This document shows, one piece after another, positions 1 to 7,963 of a stretch of DNA of 64,000 nucleotides (its first letter is position 1; the number at the start of each line of letters is the position of its first letter). The notes under the pieces were generated by a model that did not search any database, was not told the DNA's origin, and was given only the letters and a program-made list of their open reading frames with translations. The position numbers and the translations under genes were made by a program. Source of the stretch: Novosphingobium sp. MD-1 (lineage in GTDB: Bacteria; Pseudomonadota; Alphaproteobacteria; Sphingomonadales; Sphingomonadaceae); assembly GCF_001014975.1 (NCBI RefSeq), contig NZ_BBXA01000034.1, forward strand, positions 62,001 to 126,000, written 5' to 3'.

Positions 1-220
1 CATGATCGCCGCCGGCGGCTTCGACCGAGCAGGCGCCGAGGCGGTGCTCGAAGCAGGCGACGCCGATGCCGTGGCCTTCGGCAGGGCCTTTATCGCCAAC
101 CCCGATTTGCCCGATCGGCTCCGCCTCGGCCTTCCGCTCACGCCTTACGACCGCGCAACGTTCTACGGTGGCGATGCGCGCGGCTACACCGATTATCCTT
201 TCCACGCGCACGCCGCCTGA
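1..220 (+). CDS. Old Yellow Enzyme family oxidoreductase, C-terminal end (partial)
   Basis: The gene enters from the left edge; only about the last 72 residues are present. The stretch GDADAVAFGRAFIANPDLP followed by a Y(T)DYP-type tail is typical of the C-terminus of FMN-dependent alkene reductases of the OYE/NemA family, where it closes the TIM barrel near the FMN phosphate site. Such enzymes reduce activated C=C bonds with NAD(P)H in the cytoplasm. A peroxiredoxin-like gene and an SDR gene follow on the same strand, suggesting an oxidoreductase operon. The N-terminal FMN and catalytic residues lie outside the window, so the specific substrate class cannot be judged. Confidence 0.8.
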   Translation, partial: MIAAGGFDRAGAEAVLEAGDADAVAFGRAFIANPDLPDRLRLGLPLTPYDRATFYGGDARGYTDYPFHAHAA

Positions 221-325
221 GCGGCATTCCATTCCGGAATGAGCGATAGTCCTCTCACACGGCTGCCGGTCCGGGACGGATTGGCTCATCTTCCCCCCGC
301 CACCCCAAATACACGGAAACCAGAC

Positions 326-1000
326 ATGACGCTTCAAGCCAAACTCGATGCCTTCAAGGCCGATTTCGAGGCGGGCAGACCGCCTTACAATGTTCCGCCG
401 ACGGTCATCGAAACGATGCGCCGCGCAACCGCCGAATTGATCGCAAGCGGTGCCGCCACCCGCGCGCTCAAGGCAGGCGACCAGGCGCCGTCGTTCACGC
501 TGAACGACCCGGACGGCAATCCCGTCTCGTCCGCAGACCTCCTTGCCCAGGGACCGCTTGTGGTGAGCTTTTATCGCGGCGTGTGGTGCCCTTATTGCAA
601 TATGGAGCTTCAGGCGCTCCAGGCAGCGCTCCCCGAATTCGACAAGCTTGGCGCCAACCTCGTTGCGATCTCGCCCCAGACCGCGGTGAACAGCCGCAAG
701 TCGGTGCGGCAGAACGAACTTGGCTTTCCGATCCTGTCTGACGCGCACAACGATGTCGCCGCCGCCTTCGGCCTCCGCTTCGAACTGCCCGGCTATCTGG
801 TTGACCTCTACAAGAGCCTGAAGAACGACCTTCCGGCATTCAACGGTGATCCGAGCTGGACGCTACCAATGCCCGGTCGCTTCGTCATCGGTCAGGACGG
901 CACGATCCTCTATGCCGAGGTGAACCCCGACTACACCCGCCGCCCCGAGCCTGAAGATATGCTTCCGGCGCTGCGTCGCACCGCGACCTTCTCCGCGTGA
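326..1000 (+). CDS. Peroxiredoxin-like (AhpC/TSA) family protein
   Basis: A 224-residue thioredoxin-fold protein. The sequence SFYRGVWCPYCNMEL near residue 90 carries a CPYC motif in the peroxidatic-cysteine position of the AhpC/TSA group, and the central part (LVAISPQTAVNSRKSV, GFPILSDAHNDVA) matches this family. The likely role is thiol-dependent reduction of peroxides or a related thiol redox function in the cytoplasm. The frame stays open upstream to 239, but the first 29 codons there resemble no family member, so the ATG at 326 is preferred. It follows the OYE gene by about 105 bases and precedes an SDR gene; a strong hairpin separates it from the latter. Confidence 0.85.
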   Translation: MTLQAKLDAFKADFEAGRPPYNVPPTVIETMRRATAELIASGAATRALKAGDQAPSFTLNDPDGNPVSSADLLAQGPLVVSFYRGVWCPYCNMELQALQAALPEFDKLGANLVAISPQTAVNSRKSVRQNELGFPILSDAHNDVAAAFGLRFELPGYLVDLYKSLKNDLPAFNGDPSWTLPMPGRFVIGQDGTILYAEVNPDYTRRPEPEDMLPALRRTATFSA

Positions 1001-1007
1001 ATATTGC

Positions 1008-1031
1008 CCCCGACCGCTGTTGCGGTCGGGG
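1008..1031 (+). terminator. Intercistronic hairpin after the peroxiredoxin-like gene
   Basis: A perfect 10-bp stem, CCCCGACCGC (1008-1017) and GCGGTCGGGG (1022-1031), with a four-base TGTT loop, lies 8 bases after the stop at 1000 and ends 22 bases before the SDR start. No T-run follows, so it could be a partial terminator or an mRNA-stabilising hairpin inside the operon. Confidence 0.45.
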
Positions 1032-1052
1032 ACCCTCTTGGCGAGGTTTCGG

Positions 1053-1769
1053 ATGTCTCGAACTTTCCTCATCACCGGCGCCAGCAAGGGCATCGGTCTG
1101 GCGCTTGCGCACCGGTTGACACGCGGCGGACATCAGGTTGTCGGCCTTGCACGCAATGCTGGATCAAATTTTCCCGGAGTGCTTGTGCCCGTTGATCTCG
1201 TCGATACGCGGGCGACCGATGACGCGCTGAAGGATCTCACGGCTCGCTTTCGCTTCGACGGCGTGATCAACAATGTCGGTCTTGTCCGCCCGCAGCGGCT
1301 CGATGCGGTCGAACTGACGGTGCTGGACGAGGTCCTGCGCGCCAATCTGCACCCCGCGCTTCAAACGGTCCAGGCGCTCCTCCCTGGCATGACTGAGCGA
1401 CGCTGGGGGCGGATCGTCAATATTTCGAGCCTGACCGTGCTCGGCTCGGTCGAGCGCACTGCCTATGTAGCGGCGAAGGCTGCGCTCGTCAGCTTCAGCC
1501 GGAGCTGGGCGCTGGAACTGGCCACCACCGGCATCACGGTCAACGCGGTATCTCCCGGCCCCACAGAAACCGAGCTGTTTCGCGCAAACAATCCGCCCGG
1601 CAGCGATGGCGAACGCCGTTACCTGTCCAGCGTGCCGATGGCGCGCTTCGGCCAGCCTGACGAAATCGCCGCCGCGATCGCCTTCCTCCTATCCGAGGAC
1701 GCCGGCTTCATCACCGGACAGACGTTGCACGTCGATGGCGGGGCTTCGATCGGCAAGGCCGCGTTTTGA
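1053..1769 (+). CDS. Short-chain dehydrogenase/reductase (SDR)
   Basis: A 238-residue classical SDR. It has the Rossmann glycine motif TGASKGIG near residue 7, an NNVG variant of the NNAG motif, the catalytic Ser in NISSLTVLGS, and YVAAK as the catalytic Y-x3-K. The C-terminal GFITGQTLHVDGG is standard for FabG-like enzymes. It should oxidise or reduce an alcohol/ketone with NAD(P)(H); the substrate is unknown. The ATG at 1053 is chosen because the fold begins two residues later (FLITGA); the in-frame upstream extension to 1020 overlaps the hairpin. The stump of a second SDR gene follows 24 bases later. Confidence 0.85.
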   Translation: MSRTFLITGASKGIGLALAHRLTRGGHQVVGLARNAGSNFPGVLVPVDLVDTRATDDALKDLTARFRFDGVINNVGLVRPQRLDAVELTVLDEVLRANLHPALQTVQALLPGMTERRWGRIVNISSLTVLGSVERTAYVAAKAALVSFSRSWALELATTGITVNAVSPGPTETELFRANNPPGSDGERRYLSSVPMARFGQPDEIAAAIAFLLSEDAGFITGQTLHVDGGASIGKAAF

Positions 1770-1793
1770 ACACGATCTGAAAGGGAGATTGGC

Positions 1794-1920
1794 ATGACCA
1801 AGCAGACTGTTCTTGTCGTGGGAGCCTCCCGCGGGCTCGGGCTCGCCTTGCCCATGAATGGCTGGGGCGTGGCTCGCAGGTGATCGCTACGGCGAGGAGC
1901 GGCACATCTTGGCAATCGTA
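1794..1920 (+). pseudogene. Remnant of a second SDR gene (frameshifted and truncated)
   Basis: An ATG at 1794, preceded by AGGGAGATTGGC, opens with MTKQTVLVVGASRGLGLAL, a clean SDR nucleotide-binding start. The frame ends after only 28 codons. Moving to the next frame around base 1852 restores an SDR-like continuation (EWLGRGSQVIATARSGTSWQ), which matches the usual 'L..RG..V.A.AR' second strand. Beyond about 1905 no further SDR sequence is seen and the convergent MarR gene begins to end at 1941. So this gene suffered both an indel and loss of roughly 200 codons. Confidence 0.65.
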
Positions 1921-1940
1921 TAACGGCCTAGGCCAACCGG

Positions 1941-2408
1941 TCAGGAACCTTCGGCCTTGCGCATATTCGCATGAACGACGTTCAGCATGCGCGTGAGATT
2001 CACGCGTTCCGTCCTGGACAATCCTGCCAGAAGCCGCTCTTCCCGCTCACGGGCATAAGCGCGGGTTTCGTGGTAAAGTTGCCAGCCAGCCGGCGTCAGG
2101 TTGATCAGCCGCAGACGGCTTCTGTTCGGCGCCAGGGCGCCCCGGACAAGTCCCTTCATCTCCAGCGAATTGATGCTGCGGCTGATCACGCCCTTGTCGA
2201 ACCCGCTGACGTCGCAGATCCGCGTGGCCGGAATATTGGGCTCAAGAGCCAGAAGCGCGATGCAACTCCACTCGTTCAGCCCCACACCGAAATTCTGCGC
2301 GAGATAACTCGAATCCGCTTGCCCAAGCCGGTTGGCGATCGATCTGAACAGGTACGGCGCGTACTCGAGCAGATCGAGGGCATCATGTTCGCCACCATTT
2401 TCCACCAT
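1941..2408 (-). CDS. MarR family transcriptional regulator
   Basis: A 155-residue winged-helix protein. The middle (GLNEWSCIALLALEPNIPATRICDVSGFDKGVISRSINSLEMKGLV) is a MarR helix-turn-helix, followed by the wing (RSRLRLINLTPAGWQLY) and a C-terminal dimerisation helix. The frame is open upstream to 2519, but those codons look unlike any MarR N-terminus, so the ATG at 2408 is chosen. It diverges from the Rieske/LigM-type operon with a 180-base intergenic region that contains a perfect inverted repeat (2527-2550). By analogy with MarR regulators of aromatic catabolism it probably represses that operon until an aromatic ligand binds; this is inference. Confidence 0.88.
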   Translation of the reverse strand: MVENGGEHDALDLLEYAPYLFRSIANRLGQADSSYLAQNFGVGLNEWSCIALLALEPNIPATRICDVSGFDKGVISRSINSLEMKGLVRGALAPNRSRLRLINLTPAGWQLYHETRAYAREREERLLAGLSRTERVNLTRMLNVVHANMRKAEGS

Positions 2409-2526
2409 GCCCGTCTCGATCAAGTCTCCCGTGCTGCCCGCATAGTGGCATCGCAAGGCGCCTAGTCCATCCCCGGCGCAATTGCGAGCGACCATCGCGT
2501 GGCATTGCCACACCCGCACACGATAA

Positions 2527-2550
2527 TTTAGGTTGCCTGGTCAACCTAAA
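2527..2550. promoter_or_regulatory. Perfect inverted repeat, probable MarR operator
   Basis: TTTAGGTTG (2527-2535) and CAACCTAAA (2542-2550) form perfect 9-base arms around a 6-base spacer. A GATAAT hexamer sits at 2522-2527 directly against the left arm. The size, spacing and location between a marR gene and its divergent operon fit a MarR dimer site. The repeat ends 38 bases before the Rieske oxygenase start. Confidence 0.65.
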
Positions 2551-2588
2551 TGAGTCAATCTGCGCAAAATCAGAATCGAGAGGCATGC

Positions 2589-3653
2589 ATGAAGTACGTG
2601 CGAAATGCTTGGTACGTGGCTGGCTGGGCCATGGATCTGGAGGAATCCACACCGCTGGCGGTGAGCATTCTCGGCGAACCCCTTGTCCTTTATCAGAGCG
2701 GAGGCGTTCTTGCGGCGCTCGAAGACCGGTGTGTTCACCGGCTGGCTCCCCTCTCCCTTGGCCGGTGCGAGGCCTCCAACCTGAGGTGCATGTATCATGG
2801 CCTGCTGTTTGCCCCGGACGGGAAAGTCATCGAGATTCCCGGACAGGAAGTTGTCCCTCCGCAAGCACGCGTCAAAAGCTATCCGGTAGCCGAACGGCAC
2901 AGCTGGATCTGGGTGTGGATGGGCGATCCCACGAAGGCCGACGAAGCCTTGATCCCGCCGGCGGTCGGCTTCGACGATCCCGATTACATCCTGGGCCGTG
3001 GCCAGCTGGACTATGCGGCGGAGGCCCGCCTCATCAACGACAACCTTCTCGATTTCAGCCACCTGACTTTTGTCCACGCTCAAAGCTTCGGGTCCGATCC
3101 CGATTTCGCGCGGGTTCTGCCGAGCATTACCCCCCTGCCCCGTGGCATCCGTTATCTGCGCTGGATCGAAAACACTTTCGGATCATCGACACGAAAGACG
3201 GACGTGCCGATGGATAACTTCATGGCCTACGACTACCTGCTGCCCGGCATTCTGCTGATGCAGACCGGCGTGTTTCCGCTCGGCACCGCCAAGGCTTGCG
3301 ATTTCGGGCACCCCGACCTCAGCAGGGCGGTGGGCAGCCTCTCTTTCACCAGCCAGGCGGTCACCCCCGTGACGGAGAAGACAGCCCGTTATTTCTTCTC
3401 GTGGGGTCCGCACCGGAACTTCGGCAACGAAGAGACCCGCGATGGCATGATGCGCGTGGCCGCGCAGGCCTTCACCGAAGACAAGACGATGATCGAGGCG
3501 CAGCAGCGCGTGATCGATGGATCGCCGGACGCGCAGGTGATGCCGACCGCACACGACAAGGGGGTAACGCTGTTCAATCGCCTCATCGCCTCGATGGTGA
3601 AGCAAGAGCAGGAAGAGCAGCTCTCCAAGGAACTCGAAAGGACAGTATCATGA
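2589..3653 (+). CDS. Rieske non-haem iron oxygenase, VanA (aromatic O-demethylase) type
   Basis: A 354-residue oxygenase alpha subunit. The N-terminal Rieske centre is intact: Cys48-x-His50 and Cys67-x2-His70. The mononuclear iron site is seen in NDNLLDFSHLTFVH with His158 and His163. Length, the start MKYVRNAWYVAGWA, and the C-terminal region (WGPHRNFGNEETRDGMM) resemble vanillate demethylase VanA and dicamba monooxygenase DdmC, which remove O-methyl groups from aryl methyl ethers as formaldehyde. The ATG at 2589 has GAGAGG five bases upstream. Its stop overlaps the LigM-type gene by four bases (ATGA), so the two are translationally coupled. No VanB-type reductase or ferredoxin is encoded nearby; electrons must come from elsewhere. 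Other aryl ether substrates are equally possible. Confidence 0.88.
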   Translation: MKYVRNAWYVAGWAMDLEESTPLAVSILGEPLVLYQSGGVLAALEDRCVHRLAPLSLGRCEASNLRCMYHGLLFAPDGKVIEIPGQEVVPPQARVKSYPVAERHSWIWVWMGDPTKADEALIPPAVGFDDPDYILGRGQLDYAAEARLINDNLLDFSHLTFVHAQSFGSDPDFARVLPSITPLPRGIRYLRWIENTFGSSTRKTDVPMDNFMAYDYLLPGILLMQTGVFPLGTAKACDFGHPDLSRAVGSLSFTSQAVTPVTEKTARYFFSWGPHRNFGNEETRDGMMRVAAQAFTEDKTMIEAQQRVIDGSPDAQVMPTAHDKGVTLFNRLIASMVKQEQEEQLSKELERTVS

Positions 3654-5020
3654 CATTTTCTTCGCTTCAGCAAAAGATCGACCTGCTCGGCAATCCGGCC
3701 ATCTTCCTGAGAGATGTGCCGGTGGGGGCCTACCAGTACCCGGTCCAGAGCCAATTCTCGAACTGGCGGGACGAGCAACGATCGTGGCGCGAAACCGTGG
3801 GCCTGCTCGACCAGTCGCTACACATGACCGATCTCTATATCGAAGGCCCCGACACCATCCGCCTGCTGGCCGAAGTCGGCGTCAATTCGTTCAAGAACTA
3901 CGGCCGCAACAAGGGCAAGCAGCTGATCTGCTGCAACCACGATGGCTTCCTGATCGGTGACATGGTCCTGTTCGGGCTGGAGGACAACAAGGTCAACGTA
4001 GTCGGGCGGCCGCCGGTCGCCAACTGGATCCGGTATGTCGCGCAAAGCGGCACCTACGACGTGACTCTCGAACTCGACCAGCGGGCCGTCACCAATCCCG
4101 GACCGCGCAAGACCTTCCGGTACGAACTGCAGGGCCCCAACGCGTGGGAGCTGCTCGACAAGCTCAACGGAGGCAACCTGGAAAAGCCCAAGTTCTTCCA
4201 GATGGGTGAAATCACGATAGCAGGGCATCGGCTTCGCGCGCTTGCCCATGCTTTTGCGGGTGCGCCCGGCCTCGAGTTCTGGGGGCCGACGGAACTCGGC
4301 CCGGAAGTCAGGGCGGCGATCGTCGAGGCGGGCCGCGACTTCGGTCTCGAGCTGGTCGGTGGCCGGGCATATGGCACCTGCGCGGCCGAGGCGGGGTGGA
4401 TACCTTCTCCCCTTCCGGCAATCTTCACGGGCGAGGTGATGCGCGGCTATCGCGAATGGTTGCCGGGCGATGGTTTCGAAGCCAACGGATCGATCGGCGG
4501 CAGCTTCGTTTCGGACGACATCACCGACTACTACCTGACCCCGTGGGACGTCGACTACGGCCGTCTCGTCAAGTTCGATCACGACTTCATCGGACGCGCG
4601 GCTCTCGAGAAGATGGTCGACCGGCCGCATCGCCGCAAGGTTACGCTGGAATGGAATGCCGAGGATGTCCTGGCCGTCGAGCGCAGCATCCTGACCGGTC
4701 AGGAACCCGGTAAATACATGGAAACGCCCTGCGCCCACTACGCCGCCCATCCCTATGACGCCGTGATGACCGGCGGCCGGCTCGTCGGCGTTTCGACCTA
4801 CCCCACCTACCTGTCGGTGGACCACCAGTGGATATCGCTTGCCATGATCGACGAGGCGGACGCACAGGTCGGCGACGAGGTCACGGTTATCTGGGGCGAA
4901 CCGGATGGCGGGTCCGCAAAGCCCGGCGTCGAACGCCATGTCCAGAAGGAAATCAAGGCCCGTATCCTGCCCTGGCCCTATCTGGAAGCCGCCCGGAAGA
5001 TTCGCACTCACACCGCGTGA
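3650..5020 (+). CDS. LigM/DesA-type tetrahydrofolate-dependent aryl O-demethylase
   Basis: A 456-residue protein of the aminomethyltransferase (GcvT-like) fold. Segments such as FSNWRDEQRSW, LLDQSLHMTDLY, EVGVNSFKNYGRNKGKQL, FELQGPNAW-like, GWIPSPLPAIFTGE and IIWGEPDGGSAKP-like closely resemble LigM, the vanillate/3-O-methylgallate demethylase of Sphingobium, and DesA, its syringate counterpart. These enzymes move the methyl group to tetrahydrofolate without oxygen. The start at 3650 overlaps the Rieske gene stop; a longer in-frame extension upstream lies inside that gene and is rejected. No metF or ligH-type folate recycling genes are present here, so C1 handling must be elsewhere. The exact substrate cannot be inferred. 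Confidence 0.85.
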   Translation: MTFSSLQQKIDLLGNPAIFLRDVPVGAYQYPVQSQFSNWRDEQRSWRETVGLLDQSLHMTDLYIEGPDTIRLLAEVGVNSFKNYGRNKGKQLICCNHDGFLIGDMVLFGLEDNKVNVVGRPPVANWIRYVAQSGTYDVTLELDQRAVTNPGPRKTFRYELQGPNAWELLDKLNGGNLEKPKFFQMGEITIAGHRLRALAHAFAGAPGLEFWGPTELGPEVRAAIVEAGRDFGLELVGGRAYGTCAAEAGWIPSPLPAIFTGEVMRGYREWLPGDGFEANGSIGGSFVSDDITDYYLTPWDVDYGRLVKFDHDFIGRAALEKMVDRPHRRKVTLEWNAEDVLAVERSILTGQEPGKYMETPCAHYAAHPYDAVMTGGRLVGVSTYPTYLSVDHQWISLAMIDEADAQVGDEVTVIWGEPDGGSAKPGVERHVQKEIKARILPWPYLEAARKIRTHTA

Positions 5021-5175
5021 TGCCTGCGCGGCGAAGTTTCTTTCCACCGGTAGCCCCAAGGCGTAAACGAGCGATGTGTTAGGGATAACGGCGAAAAACC
5101 CGGCCGCCCTTGAGCGTGTTGGTTTAACGAAAACATGAGCGGGAAAACCCGCCGGGATCTTCAGGAGAGAGATCG

Positions 5176-6141
5176 ATGACAGCCTTGATTGCTGGCAATG
5201 GCGCGGAGCGCGACAAGCAATGGTCCAGCCGTAACCTGGTGGGAAACCCCGCGCTTTCCGCATGGAACACCGTGATGTCGGACTGCGTGGCGGAGATGAA
5301 TATCGATTCCGCGGAACGATCGACGTTCAGCGCCAGATGGGATCGGTACGGCCTGGGACCGATCGACATCAACAATTTCCGCACCGCAGAGCAGACGATC
5401 TCGCGCACGGCCGCGATGGTGCGAAGGCATCCCGACGAGGTCTATGCGCTGTCCTATATGCAGCAGGGCTCCGCTGCGGTGCGCCATGCCGGAATCGACG
5501 TGCACGTACCGCAAGGCAGCTTCATTCTGGTGAACCACGCCTCGCCGTACAGCTTCCGGTTTCCCGAAGGCGCGGTTGCCCTGACCGCGCACATGCCCGC
5601 GTCCTGGCTGCGCCGCTGGGTTCCCCAACCCGAAACGATGCTCGTGAAGACGTTCGATGCAGACGCCTGGGGCGGCGCCCTGGCCGCGATGCTGAGCGCG
5701 ATCGATCAAAAGGGCCTGCGGGATGCGGCCCTTTCGCGGTCGTGCATAGCCGATCAGCTGGGCGCGTTCCTCGCCCTGATGAACGGCAACGTGAGCGCCG
5801 GTGAAAGCCTGCACCAGGGCAAATTGTTCAAGCGTGCCCTGACCTTGATGAAGGACCGCTTCGACGAGCCCGATCTCAGCCCGCACGCGCTTGCCGCTGA
5901 ACTCAACATCTCCAAGCGGTACGTCCACAAGATCTTCGCGGGGCACAACACCACGTTCGGCGCGGAACTGCTCGCCCTGAGGCTGAACCACGCCAAGGAT
6001 ATCCTGCAGGACGCGCGGTTCGCCGCCTATCGAATTTCGGACGTCGCCTATGCCTGCGGCTTTACCGATCCCAGCCACTTCGCGCGCAAGTTCCGCGAAA
6101 GGTTCGGCCACGCGCCATTGGCACTGCGCAACCACTCCTGA
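5176..6141 (+). CDS. AraC family transcriptional regulator
   Basis: A 321-residue regulator. Residues about 220-320 hold the two-helix-turn-helix AraC domain: AAELNISKRYVHKIF and the second motif ISDVAYACGFTDPSHFARKFRERFG. The N-terminal 200 residues look like an AraC_binding_2-type cupin ligand domain. AGGAGAGA lies upstream of the ATG with good spacing. The gene sits between the O-demethylase pair and the convergent minus-strand catabolic run, so it is a candidate activator for either; the 155-base gap upstream shows no clear operator. Ligand unknown. Confidence 0.88.
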   Translation: MTALIAGNGAERDKQWSSRNLVGNPALSAWNTVMSDCVAEMNIDSAERSTFSARWDRYGLGPIDINNFRTAEQTISRTAAMVRRHPDEVYALSYMQQGSAAVRHAGIDVHVPQGSFILVNHASPYSFRFPEGAVALTAHMPASWLRRWVPQPETMLVKTFDADAWGGALAAMLSAIDQKGLRDAALSRSCIADQLGAFLALMNGNVSAGESLHQGKLFKRALTLMKDRFDEPDLSPHALAAELNISKRYVHKIFAGHNTTFGAELLALRLNHAKDILQDARFAAYRISDVAYACGFTDPSHFARKFRERFGHAPLALRNHS

Positions 6142-6160
6142 GCGGGATTACCGGGGCCAT

Positions 6161-6186
6161 GCAGCACGATCGCGGGATCGTGCTGC
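6161..6186. terminator. Bidirectional hairpin between convergent genes
   Basis: GCAGCACGATC (6161-6171) and GATCGTGCTGC (6176-6186) form a perfect 11-bp stem with a GCGG loop, placed between the stops of the convergent AraC and SDR genes. Short A/T runs flank it weakly on both sides. The position argues for a two-way terminator. Confidence 0.65.
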
Positions 6187-6198
6187 GGAAAACCCGTG

Positions 6199-7023
6199 TC
6201 AGCCTTCGATCCCGCGAACCGAAACTCCACCATCCATGACGATTTCGCTGCCGGTCATGTAATCGGAGGCATCGGAGGCCAGAAACAACGCCAACGGCTT
6301 GAACTGCTCGGTTTCGCCCATCCGGCCCAGCGGCACGCCCTTGTCCCAGACCTCCCGCACCTCGGCATTCTTCAGCACGCCACCGCCGATGTTGGTGACG
6401 ACCGATCCGGGCGCGATCGCGTTCACGCGAATCCCGAAGGGCGCCAGTTCGCGCGCAAGCTGGCGGACAAGGTGCCTGACGCCCGCCTTTGCCGGCATGT
6501 AGGGCGTCGCCACGATCGGACAGGTAATCTCCGAAGCGTTGGACGTGGTGGCGATGATCGACCCGCGGCGGCCGTGCTTCTTCATCAGCCGGACCGCATG
6601 CCTGAGCGTGAAGAACACGCCATCGAGATCGACCGCCAGCGTGGTCCGCCAGTAGTCGACTGGGTAGGTATCGATCTGCCCCTCCTGGGATCGTTGCCCG
6701 TCGAAGCCGATATACCCGTCGCCCATCGCCAGTCCGGCGTTGGCGAAGACGATGTCGAGCGCCCCGAACGCGGCTTCGTGCTCGTCGAACGCGCGCCGAA
6801 GATCGTCATCGTTGGAAACGTCTATTCTGGTGTGCCGCACGGCATATCCTAGCGCCGTCAACCGCGATGCCTCGCGCTCTGCCGAAACTTCATCGAGATC
6901 CGCGATGGTGACCGCCCCGCCGCCTTCCGCCACGGCTTCGACATAAGCGAGGCCCAGCCCCGATGCGCCGCCGGTAACGAGGGCCGACTTTCCGGCCAGT
7001 GAAAAACGGTCGAGTAGCGTCAT
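6199..7023 (-). CDS. SDR family NAD(P)-dependent oxidoreductase
   Basis: A 274-residue classical SDR: TGGASGLG glycine motif near residue 18, FANAGLA, TTSNASE with the catalytic Ser, YMPAK as Y-x3-K, and YMTGSEIVMDGG at the end. The insert DGQRSQEGQIDTYPVDYWR before the catalytic segment is longer than in FabG and resembles SDRs of the levodione/cyclohexanol-dehydrogenase type. AGGAGAGACAC directly precedes the ATG at 7023. It is the last gene of the minus-strand run and lies 52 bases after the isomerase-like gene, with a hairpin between. It probably oxidises an alcohol intermediate of the pathway; the substrate is unknown. Confidence 0.85.
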   Translation of the reverse strand: MTLLDRFSLAGKSALVTGGASGLGLAYVEAVAEGGGAVTIADLDEVSAEREASRLTALGYAVRHTRIDVSNDDDLRRAFDEHEAAFGALDIVFANAGLAMGDGYIGFDGQRSQEGQIDTYPVDYWRTTLAVDLDGVFFTLRHAVRLMKKHGRRGSIIATTSNASEITCPIVATPYMPAKAGVRHLVRQLARELAPFGIRVNAIAPGSVVTNIGGGVLKNAEVREVWDKGVPLGRMGETEQFKPLALFLASDASDYMTGSEIVMDGGVSVRGIEG

Positions 7024-7049
7024 GTGTCTCTCCTGCTTATTCGTATCAC

Positions 7050-7081
7050 GCCTGCCCGTTCTCGCCGCGGAACGGTCAGGC
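7050..7081 (-). other. Intercistronic imperfect hairpin
   Basis: GCCTG-x-CCGTT (7050-7060) can pair with AACGG-x-CAGGC (7071-7081), one mismatch in the stem. It overlaps the stop codon of the isomerase-like gene and precedes the SDR ribosome site. It may stabilise upstream mRNA or lower expression of the last gene. Confidence 0.35.
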
Positions 7082-7951
7082 AAGCGGGGTGCGCGCCGCT
7101 TCGAGAACGGCATTGGTCTTGCTGAAGCTGACCTCGGCCATGGTCCGGATATCCCAGTGCCGGCAGTATTCGTTCATCACCTCCACGCCGACCGGGCCGT
7201 CATAGCCGGCATCCCACACCGCCCGCATGAACCCGGCGATGTCGAATTCGCCGTCGCCCGGGAGCAGCCGCCGGTTGACGACCGAATCCATGAAATCGAC
7301 CGGGCGCGCGAGCACGCCGTCGTTAATCTCCACGCCGATCAGGTCCGTGGGCGTGAGCTTGGCAACGATGTCGGAGAACGGTGTCGCGGTGCGCAGGATA
7401 TGGAGGTTGTCCAGCATGATCCCGCCGTTCGCGGCGCCTGCTCCCCTGGTCAGCGCGAGCACCAGGTCAAGCGAGGGGAGACTGGAGAAATCGGCCGGCA
7501 GCATCTCGAACAGAACGTTCGTGCCACGATCCGCCGCCTGGGCGCACAGGACCGCGAATTCCTCGATCATCCGCTCCAGCGGAACGTCCACGTTCGCCAG
7601 GTCAGAGACCTTGATGTGCCGGGCGCCGATCGCTTCCGCGGCTTCGAGCAGCAAGGCGCGGGTCCGATCCGAGGCGGCCCGGACTTCGCCCGCGCCGTAC
7701 CAGCCGTTGAGCCATTCGACCTCGATATCGACGATACCGTTGGCCTGCAGGATCGCGTTCAATTCGCCGAAGCCGATGGTTTCCTTGAGATGCGCGAGGT
7801 CCGCGTGCCAGAACCCCATCCCGGCGTAACCGGCACGGGCAGCGCATTCCACCCGCTCTCCAATGTCGTGCGCGCAAACTTCCAGCCCCAGCGGTGCGGT
7901 CCCTGCCGCCAGAGTCCAGTACGATCCAAGGATATTCACTTTGCTGCGCAC
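7076..7951 (-). CDS. Sugar phosphate isomerase/epimerase-like TIM-barrel protein
   Basis: A 291-residue protein of the xylose-isomerase-like TIM-barrel superfamily (AP endonuclease 2 / hydroxypyruvate isomerase group). Candidate metal ligands occur at strand ends: VLFEMLPA, GIMLDNLHIL, IGVEINDG and VGVEVMNEYCRHWD. Members isomerise or epimerise hydroxy-keto compounds, or act as dehydratases such as 3-dehydroshikimate dehydratase; the sequence does not tell which. It lies 12 bases after the TonB-dependent receptor gene and before an SDR gene, which supports a shared catabolic role. No signal peptide is seen; cytoplasmic. Confidence 0.78.
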   Translation of the reverse strand: MRSKVNILGSYWTLAAGTAPLGLEVCAHDIGERVECAARAGYAGMGFWHADLAHLKETIGFGELNAILQANGIVDIEVEWLNGWYGAGEVRAASDRTRALLLEAAEAIGARHIKVSDLANVDVPLERMIEEFAVLCAQAADRGTNVLFEMLPADFSSLPSLDLVLALTRGAGAANGGIMLDNLHILRTATPFSDIVAKLTPTDLIGVEINDGVLARPVDFMDSVVNRRLLPGDGEFDIAGFMRAVWDAGYDGPVGVEVMNEYCRHWDIRTMAEVSFSKTNAVLEAARTPLA

Positions 7952-7963
7952 GACTGCATCCCC

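Noticed and set aside
2589..3653. Reading the Rieske protein as a ring-hydroxylating dioxygenase alpha subunit
   Set aside because: The length near 350 residues and the VanA/DdmC-like start and C-terminus differ from the roughly 450-residue dioxygenases, and there is no beta subunit.
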